Assembly (NCBI GenBank): GCA_902459845.2
Contig: CABPSV020000410.1
Span: forward strand, 1 to 16,913
DNA: 16,913 nucleotides
Origin: Hepatocystis sp. ex Piliocolobus tephrosceles
Lineage: Eukaryota; Apicomplexa; Aconoidasida; Haemosporida; Plasmodiidae
Direction: 5' to 3'
Below are positions 8,201 to 13,565 of this stretch, one piece after another (position 1 is the stretch's first letter; every line of letters starts with the position of its first letter). Both the position numbers and the translations under genes were made by a program. A model generated the notes under the pieces. The model was not told the origin of the DNA and ran no database searches. It was given only the letters and a program-made list of their open reading frames with translations.

Positions 8201-9833
8201 TGCTTTAAGTTTCCATAATAAATTAAAAAAATATAATATTAATACTTTCTACGATGTACTTTTATATTCATTAAACGGGTTATATAGAGCTTACATTAGT
8301 AATGTTTTAGAAGAGAAAGATTTATTATTATTTACTACATGTGTAGCAAATCGTTTAGGAGTAAAAATTGTAGATAAACAAAAGTTACCATTATGCAAAT
8401 TTATCCTTTCTTGTGTTAATTGTGCATTAAATTTTAAAACACAAAATAATTTTATAAAATATATTTTACCCTATGCTCAAAAGTTAACTCTTACAGATCA
8501 TCAATTAAAATATTTAAAAAAAGAAATATTAAATTATATTAATACATATAATGTAAATAATAATACTACTATAAAATATGAAAATAGTATTTTTGAACAT
8601 ATGATACTTATTATTGCAAAAAAGAGAAAACTCAGTGAACAGTTTAAAGAAACGAATTATGAAAATGCATATATAAATTTAAATGAATCAATACATATGA
8701 ATATAAGTAAAGATGTTACAAAACATATACATAATAAAAATTTAAATAAAAATACACTTTCTAATGGACCTGATTTAAAAACAACTAGAAGTACAAAAGT
8801 GATTTACAAAAATGGGTATTACAGTAGAAGTCATAGTAAAAGTAATGACGATATAATTAGTCAAAATATAAATGAAGACAAAACAAACTTAACTCATTCT
8901 AATAATATTCATCAATCTAATTTTAATAAAAATAGGAATGATGAAAAACGAGGTCAAGCACAGGGTATAGCAAAAATAGAAATTGTTGACTCAGATGATG
9001 AAGATGATCAAGCTTACACCAACAACAATAATAATAACGATAATAACGATAATAATGATAATAACGATAATAATGATAATAATGATAATAATGATAATAA
9101 TGATAATAATGATAATAATGATAATAATGAGAAAAAAAATAAATATACACATACAGGACATACAAATAATAAAAATAAAAGTTCAGATGATACAAAGAAT
9201 AAGACAAAATATTCCAATAAAAAAAACACATACGAAGAGGAACATAATGCATATAATGCCACATTAGATAATTTTATAACATTAGATGAGGATGATGATG
9301 ATATTAACATTGTAGAAGAAATAAAAGCGAATGATCATTTTCATAAAATTACAGATAAATATCGTAAAAACAATACCAAAGATAACAAAAACCAACTAAA
9401 TAATAACAATAACAACAACAATAATGTTGTTTATACTATAGATCCTAGTCCTGTTCCTATAAGAGCAAATAAATTAAAACATATGCGTCCATTAATAAAA
9501 GAAGAAACAGACAATAATACCTCAAATGTTAATAATAACGATTACTTAAATGAATCATTAAATTTATCCAATCAAAATTCTATGATATATAATTTAAACA
9601 GTTTATTACCAAATAATAGTGACAATGCTGATCATAATAGTGATAAAGACATAGACGATGTTTATATTATTACTGAAAAAAAAATGAAAAAAAAATATGG
9701 TAAAAAAAATGATCATTATGATGATATCAGTTCTGATATTATACCTGCTATGTCTCCTATAAAAAAAAACCAAACAGGACAAAGTGAATCATCTACTCCT
9801 ATTTCTTATGCCGACGACTTGATGAATTTTTGA
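2229..9833 (+). CDS. STAG: STAG/SCC3-family cohesin subunit (SA-like HEAT-repeat protein)
   Basis: Encodes a 2534-residue protein, the likely parasite counterpart of SA1/SA2/Scc3, the subunit that binds the kleisin (Rad21/Scc1) and DNA and helps hold sister chromatids together in the nucleus. After a charged, Asn/Ser-rich N-terminus (residues 1-280, candidate basic NLS SKKRKS at 209-214), a STAG domain starts near 282 (LYEKIKKSSKNLHDIIEQ; FFLNFLAECSGNESLTW). The stromalin-conserved region follows: SVTKYRKIRFTASL near 478, then DVFLDIRIITL (from about 616) to IWILYDKDNKVKLCCL, which aligns without gaps to the human SA segment from AEIRAICIEE to GWTMHDKQGEVRLKCL. HEAT-like helices continue to about residue 2130, interrupted by low-complexity inserts near 756-834, 975-1084, 1434-1534, 1576-1628 and 1677-1735. 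The last 400 residues are acidic and disordered. The length is about twice the usual 1100-1250 residues. The ATG follows AAAAACAA and begins a plausible N-terminus; a single exon ends in TGA. The family call is firm; the cohesin role comes from the family. Confidence 0.9.
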   Translation: MDGEMVVRRSTRLIQNAELKKVMNYAITHKSSEEDRSDDEEKKGKKKKNKNNNNNNEEKNSDISTDEADSSENSNYLESSNAVDKDSDSESESYESEPIEGETHKKKKNKHSGRNSNLNKKNSSKVRKSTISINGSDKNKDVQNENVNSNYKNTVSKNNSYMDNLNKDVDDDDFDIFKKKKDDKKQGNNNNNNNKRISTNVRNNSKINSKKRKSTHDEYDSNSSDSNISDSDDYSLNDSDNEYTSKNYKASKKLKKNNTTINNMPLNNKNKLQMNKDFDDFNLYEKIKKSSKNLHDIIEQIYYKLFNGEERNGKVKISTFFLNFLAECSGNESLTWTVDIIDYIDKQIYLYEEINSNNKLDDSLLGNNNNNRAIHNNIPVQLELITPSTVQSNRNKITNINDIIKDSNSFEKVCTFKCDKLEQYLTSDMDNDVLIKFKNENNKSYKTFCKFFIDFAYHFDENYINDVLYMFIWIFALSVTKYRKIRFTASLTSFCILLGLCKKINYINNHEKQSRKQLLAEYIRERTNTKMLMQRRNSSNIDNSKDMNKSNNHNIDIEELILCNKNRNNDEMCSIIDRNLIVTQLINNINEDRKNLTILNNFLLCTYNVLYKNKIKDVFLDIRIITLTYYYYYLEVLTVYFINRKFTKLLIWILYDKDNKVKLCCLDVLIYLCNYYNMTNNNSHNSNKNNSSNFKIVELLYLCKKKLLNLIFDVDYNIRFKTFELFLRMSRMNINKLEFKKFKKNLKKNNYISYNKADGKNNVSSNSSSSDYNDISNDDMSDNEIESNNKKKEKNNQSMLPYNNRKKKQTISNIHSNDNNNVTISLLSNKTKKIISNLIWFNNNANISNIITTLIYESHFKNKIKETGDKKKRSSIFFNVEPTDNTINNEVAKYNIIFVTNYLNKNIPSVKNFVHYFDYLHKYNENMKLHTVIDKFITGMRNKIDALNYVDVIIELLCENDLTTLSYNCRHGDQFNRKNSQLVLREESVTTVNNNSDDGSDKKKKKQGETEKVRKGRVHRKSNKRVRDSTDPSADDSDNESGNGSGNDKDNDNGNGNGNGNDDDNDHDPDHDDNPDASSSNTESELRICLLYLCESAYRNFQKDIHEIEKSKNKKGGAANHMNNVFLDKNSAYSEKQKSDNNKIKRMILYTLSIIKNSKLLIKLHQTNQEHLLLVYKILKLALSECIHIYKNDEKNNVYNLSHTVLEYFENDIDSNINFFINNVFVYIKETYEYLFYLLKNYKLPYYSAKYTINMISLFLSLNDYFKNNKLSIDLFFDLYYNYFNNYLDAFLYYLNNYTTEIEFDLEEQANYLPNGSFMVTIINENLTQTDRNIIESIENDLILYTTNIIHIYTLCCNYININLSNYVEKKNEIMKKINKTIKKMIDIDYFNFVSNEKSQTIFKNDYLLNDIFDDTRMINHHDQQLYLNESDIDNLENDETDQRNNAKTINNNNSNNNKNDVSDMSGKNKQRLVQQDEYNTDRGKIKKKNNSNNNNNNNLDGTSNKNKYSDDNNILKNAFPFLNNNNNNIDQTLDLKKYIHSLYYSVDACVHANVLIQLCFYIIKMKVNSIQYYNGTNTNEDDANEKDSDVDENVSDSANIGEQKHKHKQRRTKDKNKSKMTLNTPSSRLLLLCIDQIYILYENYVYQLCKKRYFFNYVYDYFMQFYSKSDDNMDKGVEKNGVEKNGVEKNGEEKKGEEKKGEEKNGEEKNGEEKKGEKNSGTKPGANNKKNNNHHINLEDLKNLNKLNEKKVNILKNLFMELNYIYINIIILRNDINGNLTFLIKCSNNTILKYATFINLMSIAQLENIILFTIEDFEKYRTLECFLNAYDKKEEMDEIYLLEDIINSSEGITKFINKFLDMSIELNQYKRVYRYKYDDDNILFNFVTELFKSVENINNDHYNFVNSFLSIDMGVFFPINTYTYIADMCRIYNKDTLSMNNKILETQYMHMTLITAQFILNCNNINIFNSNLGVLLLIHLNVKNKGLSNVALSFHNKLKKYNINTFYDVLLYSLNGLYRAYISNVLEEKDLLLFTTCVANRLGVKIVDKQKLPLCKFILSCVNCALNFKTQNNFIKYILPYAQKLTLTDHQLKYLKKEILNYINTYNVNNNTTIKYENSIFEHMILIIAKKRKLSEQFKETNYENAYINLNESIHMNISKDVTKHIHNKNLNKNTLSNGPDLKTTRSTKVIYKNGYYSRSHSKSNDDIISQNINEDKTNLTHSNNIHQSNFNKNRNDEKRGQAQGIAKIEIVDSDDEDDQAYTNNNNNNDNNDNNDNNDNNDNNDNNDNNDNNDNNDNNEKKNKYTHTGHTNNKNKSSDDTKNKTKYSNKKNTYEEEHNAYNATLDNFITLDEDDDDINIVEEIKANDHFHKITDKYRKNNTKDNKNQLNNNNNNNNNVVYTIDPSPVPIRANKLKHMRPLIKEETDNNTSNVNNNDYLNESLNLSNQNSMIYNLNSLLPNNSDNADHNSDKDIDDVYIITEKKMKKKYGKKNDHYDDISSDIIPAMSPIKKNQTGQSESSTPISYADDLMNF
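3073..4420 (+). other. STAG domain and stromalin-conserved region within the cohesin subunit
   Basis: The protein segment from about residue 282 to 730 carries the only strongly recognisable conserved blocks of the 2534-residue product. The STAG segment ends near AECSGNESLTW. The stromalin-conserved region spans about 437-725, with an intervening Asn-rich loop (about 540-570) and another around 680-695. In SA1/SA2 this region forms part of the kleisin-binding and regulator-binding surface; here that is inferred from alignment by eye. Confidence 0.8.
7257..7388 (+). repeat. In-frame 15-bp tandem repeat coding [G][V/E]EK[N/K]
   Basis: Eight full 15-bp units plus one 12-bp partial unit encode residues 1677-1720 of the STAG-family protein: three GVEKN units, then GEEKK/GEEKN units, ending GEKN. 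The unit length is a multiple of three, so copy-number changes keep the frame. It sits in a charged loop between HEAT-like helices, between YDYFMQFYSKSDDN and the helix starting near NLEDLKNLNKLNE. No specific function is evident. Confidence 0.92.
9030..9128 (+). repeat. In-frame 9-bp tandem repeat coding Asp-Asn-Asn
   Basis: About ten consecutive GATAATAA[C/T] units encode a (DNN)n stretch in the acidic tail of the STAG-family protein. The first units alternate AAC and AAT as the last codon, while later units are uniform GATAATAAT, as expected of recent slippage at the 3' side. The tract follows a candidate SUMO-interacting motif. Confidence 0.9.
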
Positions 9834-9856
9834 GTTTAAGTATAAAAAAGAGTTGT

Positions 9857-9916
9857 AATATACGTAGCAATATACGTAGCAAAATACGTAGCAATATACG
9901 TAGCAATATACGTAGC
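9857..9916. repeat. 12-bp tandem repeat, 5 units (AATATACGTAGC)
   Basis: Five contiguous 12-bp units; four read AATATACGTAGC and the third has AAAATACGTAGC. Each unit carries the palindrome TACGTA. The array begins 24 bp after the STAG stop codon and so probably lies in its 3' UTR. It runs directly into a poly(A) tract. Confidence 0.95.
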
Positions 9917-9942
9917 AAAAAAAAAAAAAAAAAAAAGAAAGA

Positions 9943-9977
<35 letters not shown>

Positions 9978-10318
9978 CCTGCTCAACATTGATGCACGTA
10001 CCTATACATAAATGTACACACATGACATCTATTTCATTATTCATGTCAACGTTTTATACTACATTTATATTAGTTACTCTATATGTAAAAAAAAATGTAC
10101 TGTTTTTTTTTTTTTTTTTTTTTTTTTTTATATCCTTACAGTTGGTTACGTACGTATTTGCTAACGTCGTCTAAACCAACATCACCCAATTAGTCTAAAT
10201 CGATCAACTATTATACATTTAAATACTGTTTTTTTTTTTTTTTTATTTTATTTTTTTTATTATTAAATATAAGAAAGCATGCAAGAATGCAAGCGTATTT
10301 GTGATTCAAATGTAAATA

Positions 10319-10349
<31 letters not shown>

Positions 10350-10493
10350 AAACAAAAATAAAATAATATTAAAAGGGACCACTTAAAAAAAAAAAAAAAA
10401 AATATGATTTAAACTCACGTTGCATAAAATGTGCAGAAATTAAATATTCTTTTTTATCTTTAACAAATTTGTATTCATATATGTACGTACGTT

Positions 10494-10540
10494 TGTGTGT
10501 GTGTGTGTGTGCGCATGTACATATATATATATATATATAC
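10494..10540. repeat. Alternating purine-pyrimidine tract (GT)8-GCGC-(AT)n
   Basis: Every base in these 47 positions alternates pyrimidine and purine: eight GT steps, then GCGCATGTAC, then a TA run. GT and GC steps in strict alternation are the classic Z-DNA-prone composition. The tract ends 15 bp before the L28 stop codon, in its presumed 3' UTR. Confidence 0.88.
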
Positions 10541-10555
10541 AATTATTGGAATAGC

Positions 10556-11401
10556 CTAATATGGCCTAACTTCGTAATATTTGTACGTCTTTGACCTTTT
10601 TCTTAACGACTTTCCATGCCTTCCTCCACCACCTCTGCCCCTACCCTTTCTGTAACTGTCCAAAAAGTGAAAATCTGTATATGTTTGATCAAATGGTTTA
10701 GCTGTTTTTAATTTATCAATAAAGGCTTTTTTTAATTGTTTATTTTTATTATACCATAAATTTAAATTATTAATTTCAGTATTTAATGCAAATTTTTGTC
10801 TTTGTGGGTATAAGTTTTTATCATTAGGTAGGTAATAAGGAGAATATTGAGCTGATTCTTTTTTTTTATAAATTTCATGTAATCGTTTATTTCTTAAATG
10901 ATTATATATAGCAAAAAAAAAATCAGACTGTTGATTTTTATTCATAAATATTTTCCATGGTAATGAAAATGATCTGATATTTGGGTGGGACATATAAAAA
11001 TACATAACATTTCTTAATTTTTCACCTAAATTTGATCGAAGTTCTTCTGGTGGAGTTCTTAAAATATAATTGTCAAATCCTCCAGCTTCATCTATTGCAT
11101 GTAAAGTACTAGTTGTAACACGTACACTTGGTATAATAGTATTTAATATATTACTAACAATATGTTTTCTAAACACATTTGGTTTAACTTTTATTCTCGT
11201 TTTTTTTAAAGAATAAGATACTTTCGTATAATAATTAAAATCTTCATCATGGTATAAACCTGTTTGAGAAGCTGCAGAAGGTACTCTACCATATGCCTTT
11301 ACAGGTACTGGATGGATTATCTGTTTTTTTTTAAACCCTTTTTTATGACTTTTCCCAAGTCTTCTTAAATATTTACCGAACAAGTTTAAGTTTTTTGGCA
11401 T
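10556..11401 (-). CDS. MRPL28: bL28-family ribosomal protein, probably mitochondrial (bL28m)
   Basis: Encodes 281 residues. Residues about 32-117 carry the L28 pattern: GRVPSAASQTG near 38-48, basic strands with KKTRIKVKPNVFRKHI (66-81), then RVTTSTLHAIDEAGGFDNYI (94-113), matching the mitochondrial L28 block in which a Thr-rich strand leads into ID..GG.D.Y(I/L)L. The protein should be a component of the organellar large ribosomal subunit. It is far longer than the bacterial protein (about 75-80 residues), with a C-terminal extension as in mitochondrial L28 proteins and a Gly/Arg-rich basic tail (GRGRGGGGRHGKSLRKR, 253-269). The N-terminus is basic (KYLRRLGKSHKKGFKKK) with no hydrophobic signal peptide, which favours the mitochondrion over the apicoplast; this is inference. 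The ATG follows ATAAAAAG, and a three-codon upstream ATG frame lies at 11406-11417. Single exon, stop TAG, convergent with the STAG gene. Confidence 0.87.
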   Translation of the reverse strand: MPKNLNLFGKYLRRLGKSHKKGFKKKQIIHPVPVKAYGRVPSAASQTGLYHDEDFNYYTKVSYSLKKTRIKVKPNVFRKHIVSNILNTIIPSVRVTTSTLHAIDEAGGFDNYILRTPPEELRSNLGEKLRNVMYFYMSHPNIRSFSLPWKIFMNKNQQSDFFFAIYNHLRNKRLHEIYKKKESAQYSPYYLPNDKNLYPQRQKFALNTEINNLNLWYNKNKQLKKAFIDKLKTAKPFDQTYTDFHFLDSYRKGRGRGGGGRHGKSLRKRSKTYKYYEVRPY

Positions 11402-11460
11402 CTTTTTATATTTTCATTCGCACCGGTATGGGTAAAAGTGAATTCTCTCTATCCCTATAG

Positions 11461-11493
<33 letters not shown>

Positions 11494-11670
11494 CGTTCAC
11501 CCAGATATAAAAAAAATGTTTGTTTTTTTTAACAGTTTTAAATATCTACTTGTACTTCCAAATTCATTTTTTTTTTTTTTTTTTATTTTAAAGTTTTAAT
11601 ATGGTCTCCTTTTATATATTTCATTTTAAATTCCTACGAACTGTTTTTAATTTTCCAACGGTTTTTAAAC

Positions 11671-11897
11671 AGTTTTCAAACAGTTTTCAAACAGTTTTCA
11701 AAAAATTTTCAAACAGTTTTCAAATAGTTTTCAAACAGTTTTCAAAAAGTTTTCAAACAGTTTTCAAATAGTTTTCAAATAGTTTTCAAATAGTTTTCAA
11801 ATAGTTTTCAAACAGTTTTCAAATAGTTTTCAAATAGTTTTCAAATAGTTTTCAAATAGTTTTCAAATAGTTTTCAAATAGTTTTCAAACAGTTTTG
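11671..11897. repeat. 11-bp tandem repeat, about 21 units (AGTTTTCAAA[C/T])
   Basis: GTTTT recurs every 11 bp from 11672 to 11892 without a phase slip, giving 21 units of the form GTTTTCAAA(C/T)A. Variation is almost confined to the C/T position, plus a few A substitutions near 11705 and 11745. A diverged copy (GTTTTTAAAC) lies just before, near 11661. The T4 and A3 tracts recur close to once per helical turn. The array lies 270 bp upstream of the L28 ATG. Confidence 0.95.
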
Positions 11898-12353
11898 TAT
11901 ATATGTAAGTATTTATCTGTATTAACACGCGCAGGTATACATATGTTACTGTAGATATATGTACTTCCTCTTTACGATTTGTAATAAAATGAAAAAAATA
12001 AAAAAAAATAGAAATATATATACATATATATATTTACATATAAGCAACATACATTATATGTACACAATGTACATAATCCCAAACTAAAAAAAATATATAT
12101 TTCCAAAATGTACCTGCTGCCGTTGTCGCTGCAAAAAAAAAAAAAAAAAATGACCATTCGAAATGAAATTGTTCAAAGCGTTTTTACTATAGAGCACAGC
12201 AAAATTATTTGTATTCTACATATAATGCTAAAAAGTAAAATAAAAAAAAAAAAATTCAACTTCTTTTTTTGTAATGCAAAAATTTAATACAATACTGGAA
12301 CCAAAACAATAACAATATTATAAAAAAAATAGAATCGTTTCGTTGTTATTTTA

Positions 12354-12535
12354 TTTCCATTCGTTTCTTTCCATTCATTTATTTCCATTCATTTATTTCC
12401 ATTCATTTATTTCCATTCATTTATTTCCATTCATTTATTTCCATTCATTTATTTCCATTCATTTATTTCCATTCATTTATTTCCATTCATTTATTTCCAT
12501 TCATTTATTTCCATTCATTTATTTCCATTTATTTG
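12354..12535. repeat. 14-bp tandem repeat, 13 units (TTTCCATTCATTTA)
   Basis: CCATT recurs at exactly 14-bp spacing from 12357 to 12525. Inner units are identical; the first (TTTCCATTCGTTTC) and last (TTTCCATTTATTTG) diverge, as expected at array edges. Fourteen is not a multiple of three, so the open frame across it repeats a 14-residue peptide every 42 bp and is an artefact of the array. It continues into a TTTA run to about 12560. Confidence 0.95.
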
Positions 12536-12614
12536 ATTATTTATTTATTTATTTATTTATTATTATTTTTTTTTGATATTATAACATTTTTATAGGTCCT
12601 TTTTTTTATTATGT

Positions 12615-12617
<3 letters not shown>

Positions 12618-12650
<33 letters not shown>

Positions 12651-12658
12651 GATAATCA
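12618..12658. repeat. Poly(A) run, 41 nt
   Basis: An uninterrupted A homopolymer, followed about 50 bp later by a poly(T) run of about 25 nt (near 12708-12733). The opposed runs could pair in a transcript, but homopolymers are so frequent here that chance is the simpler explanation. Confidence 0.85.
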
Positions 12659-12978
12659 CAACTAAACGTACGTACTAATCATCATCATTTAACAATATTT
12701 ACACGCTTTTTTTTTTTTTTTTTTTTTTTTTTTGCTTAACTATAAATAATCACAAAAGTATATTGCATCGTTTACAAATTTGTATACATGCTGTAAGGTC
12801 TTTAGAGATGTACATATATATGTATGTATACATATGTTTATCTATCATGTCATTTACTACACGTCCACATGGTGTGTTTTATCGTATATACAATATTACA
12901 CATTTACGAGTAATAATTTATTTCAAATATTTTGTTAGCATCATTGTTATAATTCCTATTATTGCATAGGTTTGTACT

Positions 12979-13024
12979 CATATATATATATGCGTATGTA
13001 TATATACGCACGCACACATACACA
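12979..13024. repeat. Alternating purine-pyrimidine tract with CGCACGCACACA
   Basis: Forty-six bases alternate strictly between pyrimidine and purine: (TA)n, TGCGTATG, (TA)n, then CGCACGCACACATACACA. GC and CA steps make this a Z-DNA-prone segment. No coding content. Confidence 0.87.
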
Positions 13025-13134
13025 GAAGCATATACATAGGTACAATGTTTAACATACATAAACAATAATAAATAAAATAATCATGTTTTAAAGGAGTAAA
13101 TTGTGTTTGGGTAAAAAAAAAAATATATACAAAA

Positions 13135-13194
13135 ATATATACATGCATACATACATACATACATACACACACACACACGTGTATATACATATAT
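13135..13194. repeat. Alternating purine-pyrimidine tract, 60 bp (CATA and CA repeats)
   Basis: Sixty consecutive bases alternate purine and pyrimidine: ATATACATGC, then CATA tetramers, a (CA) run, CACGTGTATATAC, and ATAT. It merges into a TTTA/TTAC tetranucleotide array to about 13250. Confidence 0.87.
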
Positions 13195-13250
13195 TTATTT
13201 ATTTATTTACTTATTTATTTATTTACTTATTTACTTATTTATTATTTATT
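13195..13250. repeat. TTTA/TTAC tetranucleotide array
   Basis: Tetramers TTTA with interspersed TTAC variants, flanked on both sides by alternating purine-pyrimidine tracts. Simple repeat; no coding content. Confidence 0.85.
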
Positions 13251-13290
13251 TATGTATGTACGTATATATGTATGTATGTATGTATGTATG
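13251..13290. repeat. TATG tetranucleotide tract, alternating purine-pyrimidine
   Basis: Forty bases in strict alternation: TATGTATGTACG, a short TA run, then five or more GTAT units, ending before the comparatively GC-rich GGACGGCCG at 13290-13298. Confidence 0.85.
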
Positions 13291-13395
13291 GACGGCCGTA
13301 TGCAACACGCTGATACAGCAAAATAAGGATTGCATGTAAATACAAATAAAAGTAAAATAAAAATTATACCAATAAATATAAACTCTAAATTAATA

Positions 13396-13492
13396 ACATA
13401 AAAATTGGCCACATAAAAATTGATCACATAAAAATTTGGTAACATAAAAATTTGGTAACATAAAAAGTTGTAACATTAAAAGTGATAACATA
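13396..13492. repeat. Degenerate 14-16-bp tandem repeat (ACATAAAAATTGG-like), 7 units
   Basis: ACATAAAA-like cores start at 13396, 13411, 13426, 13442, 13458, 13474 and 13488, spaced 15, 15, 16, 16, 16 and 14 bp, each followed by TTGGT/TTGATC/TTTGGTA-type spacers. The array lies just downstream of the ARM-protein gene on the minus strand and is probably in its 3' UTR. Confidence 0.88.
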
Positions 13493-13514
13493 ATTATTCC
13501 AAATAACACATATA

Positions 13515-13515
<1 letters not shown>

Positions 13516-13563
<48 letters not shown>
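13516..13563. repeat. Poly(A) run, 48 nt
   Basis: An uninterrupted run of 48 A, bounded by C at 13515 and T at 13564, with a further A run to about 13580. On the ARM gene strand it is poly(T) within the presumed 3' UTR, about 60 bp past the stop codon. It has the same length as the runs at 443-490 and 2154-2201. Confidence 0.9.

Positions 13564-13565
<2 letters not shown>

Larger units (their letters stand above)
9834..10555. other. Convergent intergenic region between the STAG gene and the L28 gene
   Basis: This 722-bp stretch lies between the stop codons of the plus-strand STAG gene and the minus-strand L28 gene, so it should hold both 3' UTRs and polyadenylation sites. It contains a 12-bp repeat (9857-9916), a TA tract (about 9949-9973), poly(T) runs near 10107-10129 and 10229-10244, poly(A) near 10320-10343 and 10386-10402, and a GT/TA alternating tract (10494-10540). 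No coding sequence or RNA gene is apparent. Confidence 0.75.

Noticed and set aside
8923..9310. Open frames overlapping the Asp-Asn-Asn repeat of the STAG gene on both strands
   Set aside because: Shadows of the GATAATAAT repeat; the main frame runs through them as part of a 2534-residue protein with conserved domains.
9857..9916. CRISPR-like array
   Set aside because: The units are contiguous 12-mers with no unique spacers; the genome is eukaryotic.
11400..11480. Longer N-terminal start for the L28 protein
   Set aside because: The upstream ATG on the minus strand is out of frame and hits a stop after three codons; the chosen ATG begins a plausible basic N-terminus.
12343..12576. Plus-strand 77-codon open frame with a repeating FISIHLFPFIYFHS-type peptide
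   Set aside because: It is fully explained by the stop-free 14-bp satellite repeat read in one frame.
12763..12969. A 68-codon plus-strand open frame in a less repetitive patch of the intergenic region
   Set aside because: No recognisable domain, half of it is Tyr/Ile-rich translation of ATATAC repeats, and there is no flanking splice pattern or conserved start context. It could be a chance frame; I would not annotate it without transcript support.
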